This document shows, piece after piece, positions 43,305 to 55,140 of a stretch of DNA of 64,000 nt (position 1 is the first letter of the stretch; each line of letters starts with the position of its first letter). A program made the position numbers and the translations under genes. The stretch comes from Chlorophyllum brunneum (taxonomy: Eukaryota > Basidiomycota > Agaricomycetes > Agaricales > Agaricaceae): positions 3,100,001 through 3,164,000 of the forward strand of contig OY756142.1 in NCBI GenBank assembly GCA_963576785.1. The letters run 5' to 3'. The notes beneath the pieces are model-generated. The model worked only from the letters and a program-made list of their open reading frames with translations. It was not told the DNA's origin and searched no databases.

Positions 43305-45172
43305 ATGTCCAAGACCACAAGCAATATTTCGACTCTAGTCTCCATTATTACCAGCGCTGCGAGTACCATCGACGCGCATCATAAGGCTAACCAAATCCAT
43401 GTTCCGTCTCTCGACGAAACAGAGGCTCATCCCTCAGACCGTACGACCTACCCTTTGGATATTAGGCATGCCGTGCAAACTCTGGAAGGCGCCTGCATGC
43501 AGCTTTGCGCAACTGTCACCCGTCCCGGCCATACCATGCTAAACGTACGTCGTCCACTCTTTAACTTTGCCCCGAAACTCACGGCATACGGTCCTCCTAG
43601 AAATACATGGCAGTGCGTTTGACGATATCTTTCAGGCACCGAGGAATTACTCACGAATATTGACAGGTTTTTGAGTCGGCCAGTCTTGCTGTGGTATTGC
43701 GGGCTCGCATTGCAGACATACTTTTGGATCACCCTTCTGGAATGCATGTCACAGAGATCAGCAAACAGTGCGGCATCGAGCACGGAAAGCTCGGAAGGGT
43801 ACTGCGCCTGCTCTGCTCGTCCCATATTTTCCGTGAAGGCAAGTCGGCCGACACCCTGCTTTATACCGGGAAGCTTACGGTTACGCTGCCTAGTCTCCCG
43901 GGACGTTTTTGCCAATAACCGCCTCAGCATGCAACTCCTCAAATCCAACCCATTGTCTGACATGGGGTCGTTCAAGTAGGTTCTTTGTCCATCGTCATTG
44001 ACAGCAACTCATCTCGTCGATACCAGCTTGGAAGAATACATCACCAAAGCAGTGTTCTCATTGGCCGACAATCTCCTCGATCCCGAAACGGGACCTTCGT
44101 ACGCCGTTCAGGATTCTTGCTTCAACCGAACGGCCGGATATCCCCATCCTTTGTGGGTTTACTTTGAGGGTGTACGTACGATCCTCCCATTATTCCAGCT
44201 CGCGACTAATATCATCGATTGTCATACAGAAAGATGACGACAAGGGGAAAGAGAGAGGCATCCGTTTCGCACAGGGTATGCTAGGATGGAACACTGAGGC
44301 AACCGACATGGTGGAAGCACTTTTAACAGGTGAACCCCACAACTATTGAAATCGAATTGGCGAACACATCTGAACGATACTGGCTAGATTATCCTTGGGA
44401 GAAGCTGTCGGACGGTACCACGGTCAATGACGTTGGTGGTGGTCGCGGTGGCGTGGCACTGCCTCTGTGCAAGCGCTACCCACACCTGCGCTTGAAGCTG
44501 CAGGATCTCCCTGAGCGTATCGAGCAAGCGAAGAATGAAGTGTGGCCTCAGGAATGCCCCGAAGCTATTGCTGAAGGAAGAATTGAATTCAAAGGCATTG
44601 ATTTCCTGAAGGAATCGCCTATCCCCAATTGCGATATATACCTGGTCAGCCCCATTTTGTCTTGCGCACGGCCTCCTTTTGGTTCTAACCTTTGGCGCTC
44701 AGGTCAAGAACGTTATGTAAGTCCTTTGGAGCCGGATTCTTGTTCGACTGCTGACAGCGGGGTAGTCACAATTGGCCCAACAATGAGGCCACCAAGATTC
44801 TTTCCAATATTCGCGCGGTAATGGGCCCCTCCAGCCGGGTCCTGCTTTGTGAGTGTGCACCCCGGTCGCTACGTGGATGCAATGCTGACCGGGAATACCC
44901 TAGACGAATTCATCATCCAAGGAGCTTACAGAGTACCCGACAATGAGTCGAAAGTAAAGCAGCCCCCTGCTCCAATCCTGCCCAACTATGGCATGGGGCG
45001 CATTCGGCAATACAACCTGGACATAGCCCTCATGACCTTGTTCAACAGCAAGGTGCGCGGATTGAATGACTTTGTTGGGCTTGGAAGGTCTGCGGGTCTT
45101 CAATTTGTGAAACGCTGGGACCTTGGGGAGATGGGCCTCGTTGAATTTGCGCTCCCTGAGCATCGCGATTAG
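43305..45172 (+). CDS. O-methyltransferase, OMT1-like lineage (OMT5)
   Basis: Starts MSKTTSNISTLVSIITSAAS. The winged-helix part reads RIADILLDHPSGMHVTEISK, the SAM loop VNDVGGGRGGVALPLCKRYP, then KLQDLPERIEQAKNEVWPQ, and the C-terminus contains PILPNYGMGRIRQYNLDIAL, ending LPEHRD. Micro-exons: 12 nt at 43601-43612 (KYMA) and 14 nt at 44703-44716 (VKNVI). The catalytic His is kept, but the usual HDW reads HNW (HNWPNNEATKIL). The intron before YPWEKL starts at GTGAAC. All joins keep frame. Divergent from the broken acidic-protein gene of module B. Identical twin at 45818-47685. Confidence 0.83.
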
Positions 45173-45450
45173 CTTTTGCTGTTTGACTCGACCAGACCCA
45201 TGTATTACTGTATCGATCTCTGTATGCTCTGTATATGAATAATGGTGTGCTAATATACACCTCCATCCGGCTAGTCTCCTGATCATGTTAGGCGACATTT
45301 AGCAGTTAACTGAGTCTTGGTTTTCACGTGCGCGTGATTGACCAATTTCGGGTTCGGGTGTAGCCATTTCTTCAGATCGCCGCGAGCCCCGGTGCTATTT
45401 CAGGTTGTGTCTATTGTAATGTGCAATCGCTCAGAAATGGAATTTAGATG

Positions 45451-45650
45451 NNNNNNNNNNNNNNNNNNNNNNNNNNNNNNNNNNNNNNNNNNNNNNNNNN
45501 NNNNNNNNNNNNNNNNNNNNNNNNNNNNNNNNNNNNNNNNNNNNNNNNNNNNNNNNNNNNNNNNNNNNNNNNNNNNNNNNNNNNNNNNNNNNNNNNNNNN
45601 NNNNNNNNNNNNNNNNNNNNNNNNNNNNNNNNNNNNNNNNNNNNNNNNNN
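45451..45650. other. assembly gap, 200 N
   Basis: A run of exactly 200 N between the two inverted arms. The left arm reaches 45339, so 111 bp of unique sequence lie before the gap; the right arm starts immediately after it. Real length and content are unknown. Confidence 0.99.
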
Positions 45651-47875
45651 AATCACGCGCACGTGAAAACCAAGACTCAGTTAACTGCTAAATGTCGCCT
45701 AACATGATCAGGAGACTAGCCGGATGGAGGTGTATATTAGCACACCATTATTCATATACAGAGCATACAGAGATCGATACAGTAATACATGGGTCTGGTC
45801 GAGTCAAACAGCAAAAGCTAATCGCGATGCTCAGGGAGCGCAAATTCAACGAGGCCCATCTCCCCAAGGTCCCAGCGTTTCACAAATTGAAGACCCGCAG
45901 ACCTTCCAAGCCCAACAAAGTCATTCAATCCGCGCACCTTGCTGTTGAACAAGGTCATGAGGGCTATGTCCAGGTTGTATTGCCGAATGCGCCCCATGCC
46001 ATAGTTGGGCAGGATTGGAGCAGGGGGCTGCTTTACTTTCGACTCATTGTCGGGTACTCTGTAAGCTCCTTGGATGATGAATTCGTCTAGGGTATTCCCG
46101 GTCAGCATTGCATCCACGTAGCGACCGGGGTGCACACTCACAAAGCAGGACCCGGCTGGAGGGGCCCATTACCGCGCGAATATTGGAAAGAATCTTGGTG
46201 GCCTCATTGTTGGGCCAATTGTGACTACCCCGCTGTCAGCAGTCGAACAAGAATCCGGCTCCAAAGGACTTACATAACGTTCTTGACCTGAGCGCCAAAG
46301 GTTAGAACCAAAAGGAGGCCGTGCGCAAGACAAAATGGGGCTGACCAGGTATATATCGCAATTGGGGATAGGCGATTCCTTCAGGAAATCAATGCCTTTG
46401 AATTCAATTCTTCCTTCAGCAATAGCTTCGGGGCATTCCTGAGGCCACACTTCATTCTTCGCTTGCTCGATACGCTCAGGGAGATCCTGCAGCTTCAAGC
46501 GCAGGTGTGGGTAGCGCTTGCACAGAGGCAGTGCCACGCCACCGCGACCACCACCAACGTCATTGACCGTGGTACCGTCCGACAGCTTCTCCCAAGGATA
46601 ATCTAGCCAGTATCGTTCAGATGTGTTCGCCAATTCGATTTCAATAGTTGTGGGGTTCACCTGTTAAAAGTGCTTCCACCATGTCGGTTGCCTCAGTGTT
46701 CCATCCTAGCATACCCTGTGCGAAACGGATGCCTCTCTCTTTCCCCTTGTCGTCATCTTTCTGTATGACAATCGATGATATTAGTCGCGAGCTGGAATAA
46801 TGGGAGGATCGTACGTACACCCTCAAAGTAAACCCACAAAGGATGGGGATATCCGGCCGTTCGGTTGAAGCAAGAATCCTGAACGGCGTACGAAGGTCCC
46901 GTTTCGGGATCGAGGAGATTGTCGGCCAATGAGAACACTGCTTTGGTGATGTATTCTTCCAAGCTGGTATCGACGAGATGAGTTGCTGTCAATGACGATG
47001 GACAAAGAACCTACTTGAACGACCCCATGTCAGACAATGGGTTGGATTTGAGGAGTTGCATGCTGAGGCGGTTATTGGCAAAAACGTCCCGGGAGACTAG
47101 GCAGCGTAACCGTAAGCTTCCCGGTATAAAGCAGGGTGTCGGCCGACTTGCCTTCACGGAAAATATGGGACGAGCAGAGCAGGCGCAGTACCCTTCCGAG
47201 CTTTCCGTGCTCGATGCCGCACTGTTTGCTGATCTCTGTGACATGCATTCCAGAAGGGTGATCCAAAAGTATGTCTGCAATGCGAGCCCGCAATACCACA
47301 GCAAGACTGGCCGACTCAAAAACCTGTCAATATTCGTGAGTAATTCCTCGGTGCCTGAAAGATATCGTCAAACGCACTGCCATGTATTTCTAGGAGGACC
47401 GTATGCCGTGAGTTTCGGGGCAAAGTTAAAGAGTGGACGACGTACGTTTAGCATGGTATGGCCGGGACGGGTGACAGTTGCGCAAAGCTGCATGCAGGCG
47501 CCTTCCAGAGTTTGCACGGCATGCCTAATATCCAAAGGGTAGGTCGTACGGTCTGAGGGATGAGCCTCTGTTTCGTCGAGAGACGGAACATGGATTTGGT
47601 TAGCCTTATGATGCGCGTCGATGGTACTCGCAGCGCTGGTAATAATGGAGACTAGAGTCGAAATATTGCTTGTGGTCTTGGACATGGTGGAAAGAGAGGG
47701 TAGAATGGTTAGTCTGAAAGTCCGCTTGAATTCGAGGATTTATAGGAAATTCGCCCCCATCTAGGTATCTGAGATCCATGGTGAATCCGTTGGCTTGCTA
47801 CCAGTCCTCGGGCCGTCGCCCAAACTGGTCTTCAGATACGGTGTCATGACCAGTAAGCATTTGTTAAAGTTTAAA
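45651..47875 (-). repeat. right arm of 2,225-bp inverted repeat
   Basis: Reverse-complement counterpart of 43115-45339. Identity ends at 47875, where the next bases (AATCCCAGG against the left ATTCTCGGG) begin to differ. Confidence 0.9.
45818..47685 (-). CDS. O-methyltransferase (OMT5', mirror twin of OMT5)
   Basis: Every exon, micro-exon (12 nt at 47378-47389, 14 nt at 46274-46287) and the HNW motif match OMT5 with no visible difference. If the assembly is right, this is a very recent inverted copy or one kept identical by gene conversion; if not, it is the same locus shown twice. Divergent from the broken acidic-protein gene of module C. Confidence 0.7.
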
Positions 47876-48079
47876 ATCCCAGGTTCGACCATATGGATGG
47901 GTAAAACAGCGAAAGGGGCTATGGTGCATTTGACCCAAAGAATCTCCGGTCTAGTAAACACAGGTCTGGTGGAGATGAAGTCGTGAAGCAGTTGTCAAAT
48001 GGAAATGAGTGTTCGGGAGCTTAACTGAAATCCGTGGGACAATTCGCGTGACTTTCGTATTACACGGAGTTCATAATTT

Positions 48080-49080
48080 AATATTTCGGTTGGTATCGAT
48101 TTCTTCTTTTGAACCTCCACCATCCCAACAGCCCAAGCAGAAACCTCATCCAGTATTTCCTAAAAATGGCGTTATCTGTCCTATAACTTAAAACACCTCG
48201 AAAATAGTTTTCTTCGGATGTCGACCTCGTGACGGGTATGGTCTAGCAAAGGTCATGTCAAGAACCAAATACTCCTGTCTGTCTTCTCTTTCCGGACTGG
48301 GTCTCTCTTGCGAAACCCGGAGAATTACTAGGCCCATTATTCAATTAGGGATGTCGAGCCGAAAGATGTGGGCTTCCCTTAATCCCGCATAAAGATCGGA
48401 TTACAAATATAGATTTGCAACATGTGTTTGGGTACTCGAGATGATGAAGCACATGTGGATGAAAACGAGAAGGATGATGGCGTAAAGTGCTGAAAAATGC
48501 TAGAGATGAACTAGAAAGCATGAGTCGAGAGGAAGGAAGAGGTTGATCAAGTAGGAGAGAAACAGGAGAACATCGTGCAATATCGTCACCACTCGCATCC
48601 GCCAATTCGGAGGGGCAGCTCTGGCGAAAAGTGCACATACCATCTCTTCTAGCAGCGTAAAATGTCTTTACTAATCGGTTCGTTGTATCCAGCTCCGTCT
48701 CAAATACATATTCCGATATGTACACTTAACCAATTCGCACATTCCACCAGGTACCCCGTCAGAATCGTACGAACTAAATGGAGGCCATTTTGACGGACTT
48801 CGTTGATGAATCGTGTTGTTGATGGCAGCCTATCCCCAAGGGAGAGGAAACCAGTCGAAGGAGTGTGGGTGACGGCCAGGGTTGGTCTTCGGATTGCCAA
48901 GGCTTCAAGTGAGGCAGTGGCTGTCCAAGAGGAAGATGAGATACTATAGTAGAGTTAGGACAGCGGCGGTCCCATTGGTAAAGATGAGATGGTATGGTGG
49001 AGTTAGGACAGCGATCCCATTGGATTCGCGGATCGGTAGATCATTTATTCAGTGAGGATATCGGTGAATCATGACAAACC
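48080..49080 (+). pseudogene. broken acidic-protein gene (module C)
   Basis: Direct copy of module A. Upstream match CTCCACCATCCCAACAGC near 48115, acidic-region remnant near 48430-48490 and C-terminal exon remnant near 48780-48950. Large deletions in the acidic part and stops in the last exon abolish the protein. A local tandem duplication (48935-49023) adds further damage. Confidence 0.75.
48935..49023. repeat. short tandem duplication in module C
   Basis: Two ~42-48 bp units, each starting GATGAGAT and ending CCCATTGG, at 48935-48978 and 48983-49023. Modules A and B have only one such unit, so the duplication arose after the copying. Confidence 0.7.
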
Positions 49081-49338
49081 AGTCTATTCATAATTATAGG
49101 ACGGACCGGCGAATTAGTTTCGCCTGAAGTTCGAGTGCTCGACGTGAGGCTAGATTTAACCAACCCTCCGACAAGGTCAAAAATGCATATCGTGTTCACA
49201 TTAACGAATCATGGTTGTCGCCTGGGTCACAATATGAGATAACTTGCTACAAACAATATGATTGTTGACTTGGGTAGATGTACAGAAATAAAAGCATCAT
49301 TACAGGAACAAGAATAAGAATAACCATGACGAGAATCA

Positions 49339-51754
49339 CTATGCCGCTTTCCCCGAACTAGAGGCCGATATGATAGGGAACTTGAGCCCCAACCCATTGC
49401 CTTCCCTGAATCCATCCTGGATCGAGATACTACGGTGCTCACGCACTTCCGTTCTTTCCTCCCGCCTCCTTCCATGCCTAACTCCAATACTCCTAGTTCT
49501 CTCCCTTCCTCTCCTCTCCAAAGCCACCTCCATTGGATCACCATGATCATGTCCTACTCCCAGAGCACCTCGCTCGCCACCTGCTTCCCCTGGCACACGT
49601 GTCCCATGGTGATGATGAACGTCCCCAAGAACTCCAAGTCTAGTCTGCGGACTTGTGAGCATGTTCTCGGATCTCCCACCATGAATCCCGTAGCTCTTCA
49701 ATGTTCGAATAATGAGAAGGAGATATACAACCCCAATGAACACCATGAATGTGGTCACAATGCGGGGGCCGAGAATTGCTGTTTTGCTGAGAGGAGGCCG
49801 TTCGGATGGATCGGATTCGGAGCCGGTGCGCCAGACGAAAGAGAGAATGCAGACCATGAAGATCAGCATCGACCTAGTGATTAAGTGAATCAGTCGATCC
49901 ATACCGATAAGATCCACACATACCATGCCAACCAAATTGCTGGCATTGCCAGTAAGACCCAGACATTCCATAAGATCGCAGTGTTAGTTCTTCTTGCTTC
50001 CTAGGAGGGATGCGTCAGTTGACATCGAAATGGATATAAGGCACGGTAACAGCATACCTCTGCCCATTTGGAAGCTCGTACCATGCTCCTCATAGTGCTA
50101 AAGCGCACTATATACATGCATCCGTACGTCAAACTCATCAAGGCACAGATCAAAGAGAGAATGGCCGTTGTACGAGTGATGGGATCTCCAGCCGCATCGG
50201 GTATCTGGAAGACGGTCAAAATGGCCCTAAGTGATGGTGTTTGTCAGGATATACGTCAGACATTCAGAACTAGATGACTCACGAAGCAAGTAATGCTGAA
50301 ACTACGTTCAGGGTCTTCCACTCCTTCAACAAAGAGTCTACAAACACTTCCCAGGAGTGCTTGAACCTCCGCAGCGTAGGTGTTATAACTGGTGGAGGAC
50401 ATGCCTCTGCTGGAAGAACCGCTTGTCCGGAACCCGTAGCAGCCACGCCAAGACCAACGTCGGCCACCGCACTATGACCTACTGGTACGCCCCTGGCCTT
50501 TCCACTTCGCTCTCCTCGTCGATCTCCAGTGACATCTTGAGCTTGACGATACTGTGATGGACGAATCGCGTGCGCTTCCTGATCATCATACCGGACATCA
50601 AACGCAGGAGGAAGAACACAATACTCTCCAGCTTCAATCATCCTCTCAATATCCGGTCTGCTAACCTCCGCATCCCTAAATATACGAGCCACTCGGGAAA
50701 AGTACAAAGCGGGAAGTCGGAGTAACAGGTTGAGGTATAATAATCTCGGCAAGATATCCAGTATGAAGATATTTGCGTGTTTAGCGCAATCCCGGATTGA
50801 TGAGATCATCAAGATATCGTTACAATTTCCTGCGCGGCCGGTATTGTTACTCGACACCGACGCCTCCGCGAGCTCGATGTCGGGTTCGGCTTTAACAGGT
50901 TTCAGACGGAACCATTTTGTGAAGTCGAAGCTAATTTTCGACTTGAAAGGGTTAATAGGCACGAATGGTTCTTCCGGTTCATGATGTTGACCCCTGCTCT
51001 GATGTAGACCCGCAGAAATCGTCTGAATGAATCGGAAGGGTGATACACCACGAGATTGCGAGTTTGATGGAGATCGAGAGCCGAAGTCGTGGTGCTGGTT
51101 GCTTGGACTGGTGTCACCATTCGTGGCGTATGTTGCTGAGCGAAGTGGTGGTGACAGATGCGAATCGCTGCCTGCCCTTGAGTGTTGTCCAAATCCTGCA
51201 ATAAAGAGACATCATTCATCACTGGTTGGACATTTCAGAATATAAGTACGCACCTCGTCTCCCGGTACGCCAAGCGGGTTGTGAGTGGTCATTATCGATG
51301 GTAAATCTCCCATAATTTGGAGAATTTCCTTCGGATGCACTGATACGAGGGGCAGTACCACGGCTCGTATGAGTTCCAAATTTGTCTTTCAACCTGCGCA
51401 GAGGCGAAAGCTCGGACTCGGACAGAAATGAGGGGAAATTAAGCAGCGAACCATCGAAACTGCGCCGATGAGCTCGTTCCGTGCTGGGGGGAGGAGATAT
51501 TCTTTGCACTCTCGGAGGAGTCGTGTGGGGTGGTAACGCAGAAAGTTTGTCAGATGGCGTTGTTTCGCGAGAGCCTGGGAGTATGTCGTGAAGATTAGTT
51601 CTGTCATAACGTCATCGTGTTCGACTCGCGTACGTTTGGATTGCGAAGATCCTTCGCCTAGCAAAAGGGCATGATGGATATCCAAATCACCATTAAAGGA
51701 AACACGACTCGTACCTTGATCATCAGTGTCTTCATTCATAAGAAACGGCACCAT
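49339..51754 (-). CDS. conserved agaricomycete multi-pass membrane protein
   Basis: A recognised but functionally unknown basidiomycete family. Starts MVPFLMNEDTDDQGTSRVSF. A disordered N-terminal half (SELSPLRRLKDKFGTHTSRG, then FIQTISAGLHQSRGQHHEPE) leads to LLYLNLLLRLPALYFSRVAR with FRDAEVSRPDIERMI. RFKHSWEVFVDSLLKEWKTL precedes the membrane core: AILTVFQIPDAAGDPITRTT, AILSLICALMSLTYGCMYIV and NVWVLLAMPAIWLAW, then FVWRTGSESDPSERPPLS and a last helix VVYLLLIIRTLKSYG. A His/Gly/Arg-rich tail ends SASSSGKAA. The last three introns are clean; the first exon join near 51600 is uncertain (only a 33-nt intron would fit). Its 3' tail alone is repeated in modules A and B. Confidence 0.82.
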
Positions 51755-52929
51755 TGTTTATGGTAGAAATACGAAAAGGTTGAAAGCCGTCACTTGTAAC
51801 TGGCTGGATGCGCATGCCTGTACTTATATCATCCTTCATAGATGTAAGCTAATTATTCCGAGTAGCTTCGGCAGCCCAGTCGACTCAACTTGATTGGGCC
51901 TTGGGACACGACGCGTCTCAAGACGTGACGTTTCCTTTTCTGTTACACAACAGACACATAGCCTGATAGCCACTTAGCCTGTTACACCTTCACAGTATAG
52001 GCTCCCAGGATAGGTTACCTGGAGTCATTAGTGGGATGTGGGCGTCATATGTGATGAGCGCGGCTGGTTGCGCCAATACCTGAACAGCGGAGAGGTTGAA
52101 TAGCTGGTCAGGGTCCTGCTACTCCGGGATCTCCCGCTGCCCCAAAATATAACAACTACAAATACATGATACAACGGCTAAAATGCCCCTATCGAGGAGC
52201 GAATCCGGATCGAGAACTGTTAACATCCCAATGATTTTGTAGGGGTGCCTAATAACTTTATAAGCAGGACACAATTCGCAGAATACTATCGATCATAAGT
52301 GGAAGAGAGTAATCGGCGGAAGTCGTTGTCGTACCTCGGCCAACTTGCACCAGATTATACTAAGAGTCGGGTGTGCGAAATAATACCCGCCGATGTCGGG
52401 ACCTCCTCGTCAGAACATTTGAAGCCCCGGAGTACTGATTTAGTATTCCCTAACCCAGTTTCAGTTTAGACAACCCGACGGAAATCGGCCGTCGCGACTT
52501 AAGGACCACCAATTAAGTGACTCGGCTAGAGCCCTGGCAGATGTTGTGTGTACAGCTGAATGGCTGAGTGTTGGTATGTACTAATAGGTTCATCAATATC
52601 CAACGGATTGCTCAGTGCCGGCAGGAAGGAGGCCATACATAACAGCAATAAATCTTCAAGATTACTCGGTGGAAGTTGGTAATGAGTGCAGAGCCCAAAG
52701 AAAACGCTTTGCGGACTCCGAACTATGGCTGAGAAAAAAATACACCTCTGAAACCACCTGGTATGTCGGACACGTGAATTTAGCAAACCTCCTTAATATA
52801 TGTAAGTCATCCTCCGGTCTCGAGATTGAGACTAAGCAATTAATCAACTTCCTCGAGAGTCTCGTGATTCGGCTGCATAATGCAACTCCACCAAGTATCA
52901 CAGGACAAGTGCTTCACTGATCGATCGTT
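51755..52929. other. 1.2-kb region, one doubtful ORF
   Basis: Upstream of the membrane-protein gene and left edge of the P/Q repeats. A plus-strand frame at 52615-52920 (101 codons, containing FADSELWLRKKYTSETTWYV) and an overlapping reverse frame are both open; neither has a recognised domain or a paralog in the window. Confidence 0.35.
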
Positions 52930-55060
52930 TCCTCCAACTTGTTGATCGTTTCCACGCCCTGGGAACCTCCTCACATCCTGGAAAAAAAAGTACCACGAGA
53001 TACCGCAGAGCTGCACCCCAGGTGAACTCCCTCGAAAGTCTCCTCAGTAATTGTCCAGGAAATAACTGTTGCACAAAAGGCGCACTCGAGAGCACTGTGG
53101 ATGGTTCCCACGTGCTTGAATCCCCGTGACATCATTACTTGAGCAAGTCGGAAGCTCGTTTGTCCGTGTTTTAGAACATTGATTGCTTCCGCACTTTCCA
53201 ACTGTCAGCCACGCGAACGTCTGTGCAGTGAAAGTTACTCCTGGATTAGATCCGGCAGGGGCAGTACATCCGGTCCCAGCTGCATGGCTTCCAACTCACG
53301 ATCGCGGCACCTGTTTCACACCCGCTCTCCTTAACTGGGTGCCCATCCGCACTTGTCTACTGGTCAGTAAATGTCCAGCAGTCATCCCAACCCTCCGTCC
53401 GTAATAGTTAGTGGCAAAGCACAGCGTGAGCGCCCCTCCCTCCTGTTTAGGATGCTTCTGGAATTCGGGAAAGAGACTAGCTGCAGCGAGGTTTGCCTCC
53501 TGCATCGTTCCGTCATGCGCCATGAGGATTATTGATCTGTATGCAAGTACTCATGTTCTCATTGCTTTCGCAATACCAAACCTCTATTTGATCCGACATC
53601 CCACCCAGATGAACCTTCGCAGTCAAATTACTCCTCGACTGTCGATCTGTGATCGTTGATCGGGCCCACGTGCTTGACCCCGTGATGTCATTACTTGCCC
53701 GTGGTCGATCGTTGATTGCTTCCGCACTTTCTCTGTCATCAGCTATTTCTCCTGATATCATTATGTATTTAATAACCCAACCTTCGCAGAAAATGGCCAA
53801 GTTAACCTGACTTACAACTACTATCATCACACAATGTCGCAATTCACCACTTCGCAATGCTTGAAATTCACCGAGCAGGGTCTTGTGGTGAGCACATAGT
53901 GTTTGCTCTGGTACCACGTCAACTTATCTCGCCCTCGCCAGTACCCGCCTACCCAGGCTGTCACTCAGATGCCTCTGGATGCAGTCAAAGCACTCCATAG
54001 CATCTCGGACAACCTCTATTGCTCCATCTTCAGCCACCACAGGCGGTTCAACTCGTTCAGGAGACGCTTCACCGACCTCGATGAGCTCTTCCAGGGCCAT
54101 CGTCGCACCCTCTCCACCTTCCTCGAACGAGAATTCGCCACCCCCTTTGCCCGCATCGCCAAATACAACGTCGAATATGCCTCTCTCATCCGCACAGTGA
54201 CCCAGTACTCCCACTTGACCAACCCCGCCCATCCTTCCTCACGTCCCGACTCTGACCCTATGGTCAGTGACTGCCTTGGCTCCATCATGGAGTCCATCGG
54301 GGCGTGCTGGGACTTGTGTCGTGCGATTGTGGCGAGTATAGAGAAGGCACAGAGCAGAGTAGACCAGCTGTCAGCGTCATTCAAGGACGACTTGTTCTGG
54401 GCTGATGGGATAGTGTTCCTCAAGTCGAGGCACCTGGGTCAATCGTGGTCGGAGGATCTTGTGAGGGATATCTTCCCTTGCATGGATGCAGTGAGGAAGT
54501 CATTCGACCCGCTTTTGGAGTACTTCAAAGCACACGAAGTTTACCTCCGCACTCTGAGGGACGAGATCTCAGAGGAGCTCCATAGTAACGACATGGCACA
54601 TGGCCTGTCATCGATCTCCTCCCTTCATCTACCCACACCAGCTCTCACACCCACACCGCCCCGTGATTATGACGAGATGGAAACCAACATTGTTTCCGAG
54701 AGGTGGAGCGCCTATGGGACCATAACCAGGTTCTGTGTGTGGAAAGATGTTGAGGGTATTCAATCGCTGTTCCGAGGAGAATTCACCCTCTCCGACGAGC
54801 TTGAGGATGGTAGTGAACAGGGTCGGAGATCCCATGGTGTTCGAGGTGTGGTCCGACGAGTTTCTTCTGCATTTGGTACATCATCGATACACGCCTTTTA
54901 ATCCTGTTTCTTCTCATTCTCATCCTCATTCATCTTACTTATATCTACTATTCCATACATCTCTGCTAAATTTACTTCCATTTCTTCCTTTGCAAACGTT
55001 TGATTTGGAGTGAAAAGTCAGTCAACATAACTAAGACATGGCCTTGGCAGCTGATATCAA
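52930..55060 (+). repeat. P unit, copy 1
   Basis: About 2.1 kb shared with 57050-59170 (inverted) and 60620-62580 (direct). The upstream half contains two degenerate ~330-bp subrepeats with CACGTGCTTGA near 53111 and 53669, and the downstream half is the gene at 53834. Confidence 0.75.
53834..54901 (+). CDS. unknown helical protein family P, copy 1
   Basis: Two exons: 53834-53887 (18 codons, MSQFTTSQCLKFTEQGLV) and 53942-54901, separated by a 54-nt intron with an in-frame stop, so splicing is required. Protein about 337 residues. Predicted helices include DAVKALHSISDNLYCSIFSH, FTDLDELFQGHRRTLSTFLE and REFATPFARIAKYNVEYASL, then ACWDLCRAIVASIEKAQSRV and DLVRDIFPCMDAVRKSFDPL. A Pro-rich linker (TPALTPTPPRDYDEMETNI) precedes a C-terminal part ending SSIHAF. 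No signal peptide or membrane segment. Retained in three copies with the same intron, including synonymous changes, so it is probably a real gene. No family recognised; a helical scaffold or lipid-binding fold is only speculation. Confidence 0.7.
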
Positions 55061-55140
55061 TCCATATGAGATCTCCTAAGTATTTCTACATTACAGTCTA
55101 CTCCAATCGACTGTGCTCTAATCCCGGTATCTATCACGAC

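Larger units (their letters stand above)
43115..45339 (+). repeat. left arm of 2,225-bp inverted repeat
   Basis: Each position x here matches position 90990-x on the opposite strand in 45651-47875. Open frames on both strands translate identically in the two arms, so identity is essentially complete over the arm. Outside 43115 the homology continues but drops sharply. Confidence 0.9.

Noticed and set aside
43448..43975. 175-codon antisense frame inside OMT5 (and mirror 47015-47542)
   Set aside because: It lies wholly antisense to well-supported OMT exons and introns and has no domain; its duplication only reflects the inverted repeat.
45338..45691. Open frames spanning the N gap
   Set aside because: They are created by reading through N bases.
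48009..48191. Open frame next to OMT5' as a small gene
   Set aside because: It is the upstream part of module C, matching noncoding sequence before the acidic gene in module A, and its frame is not shared.
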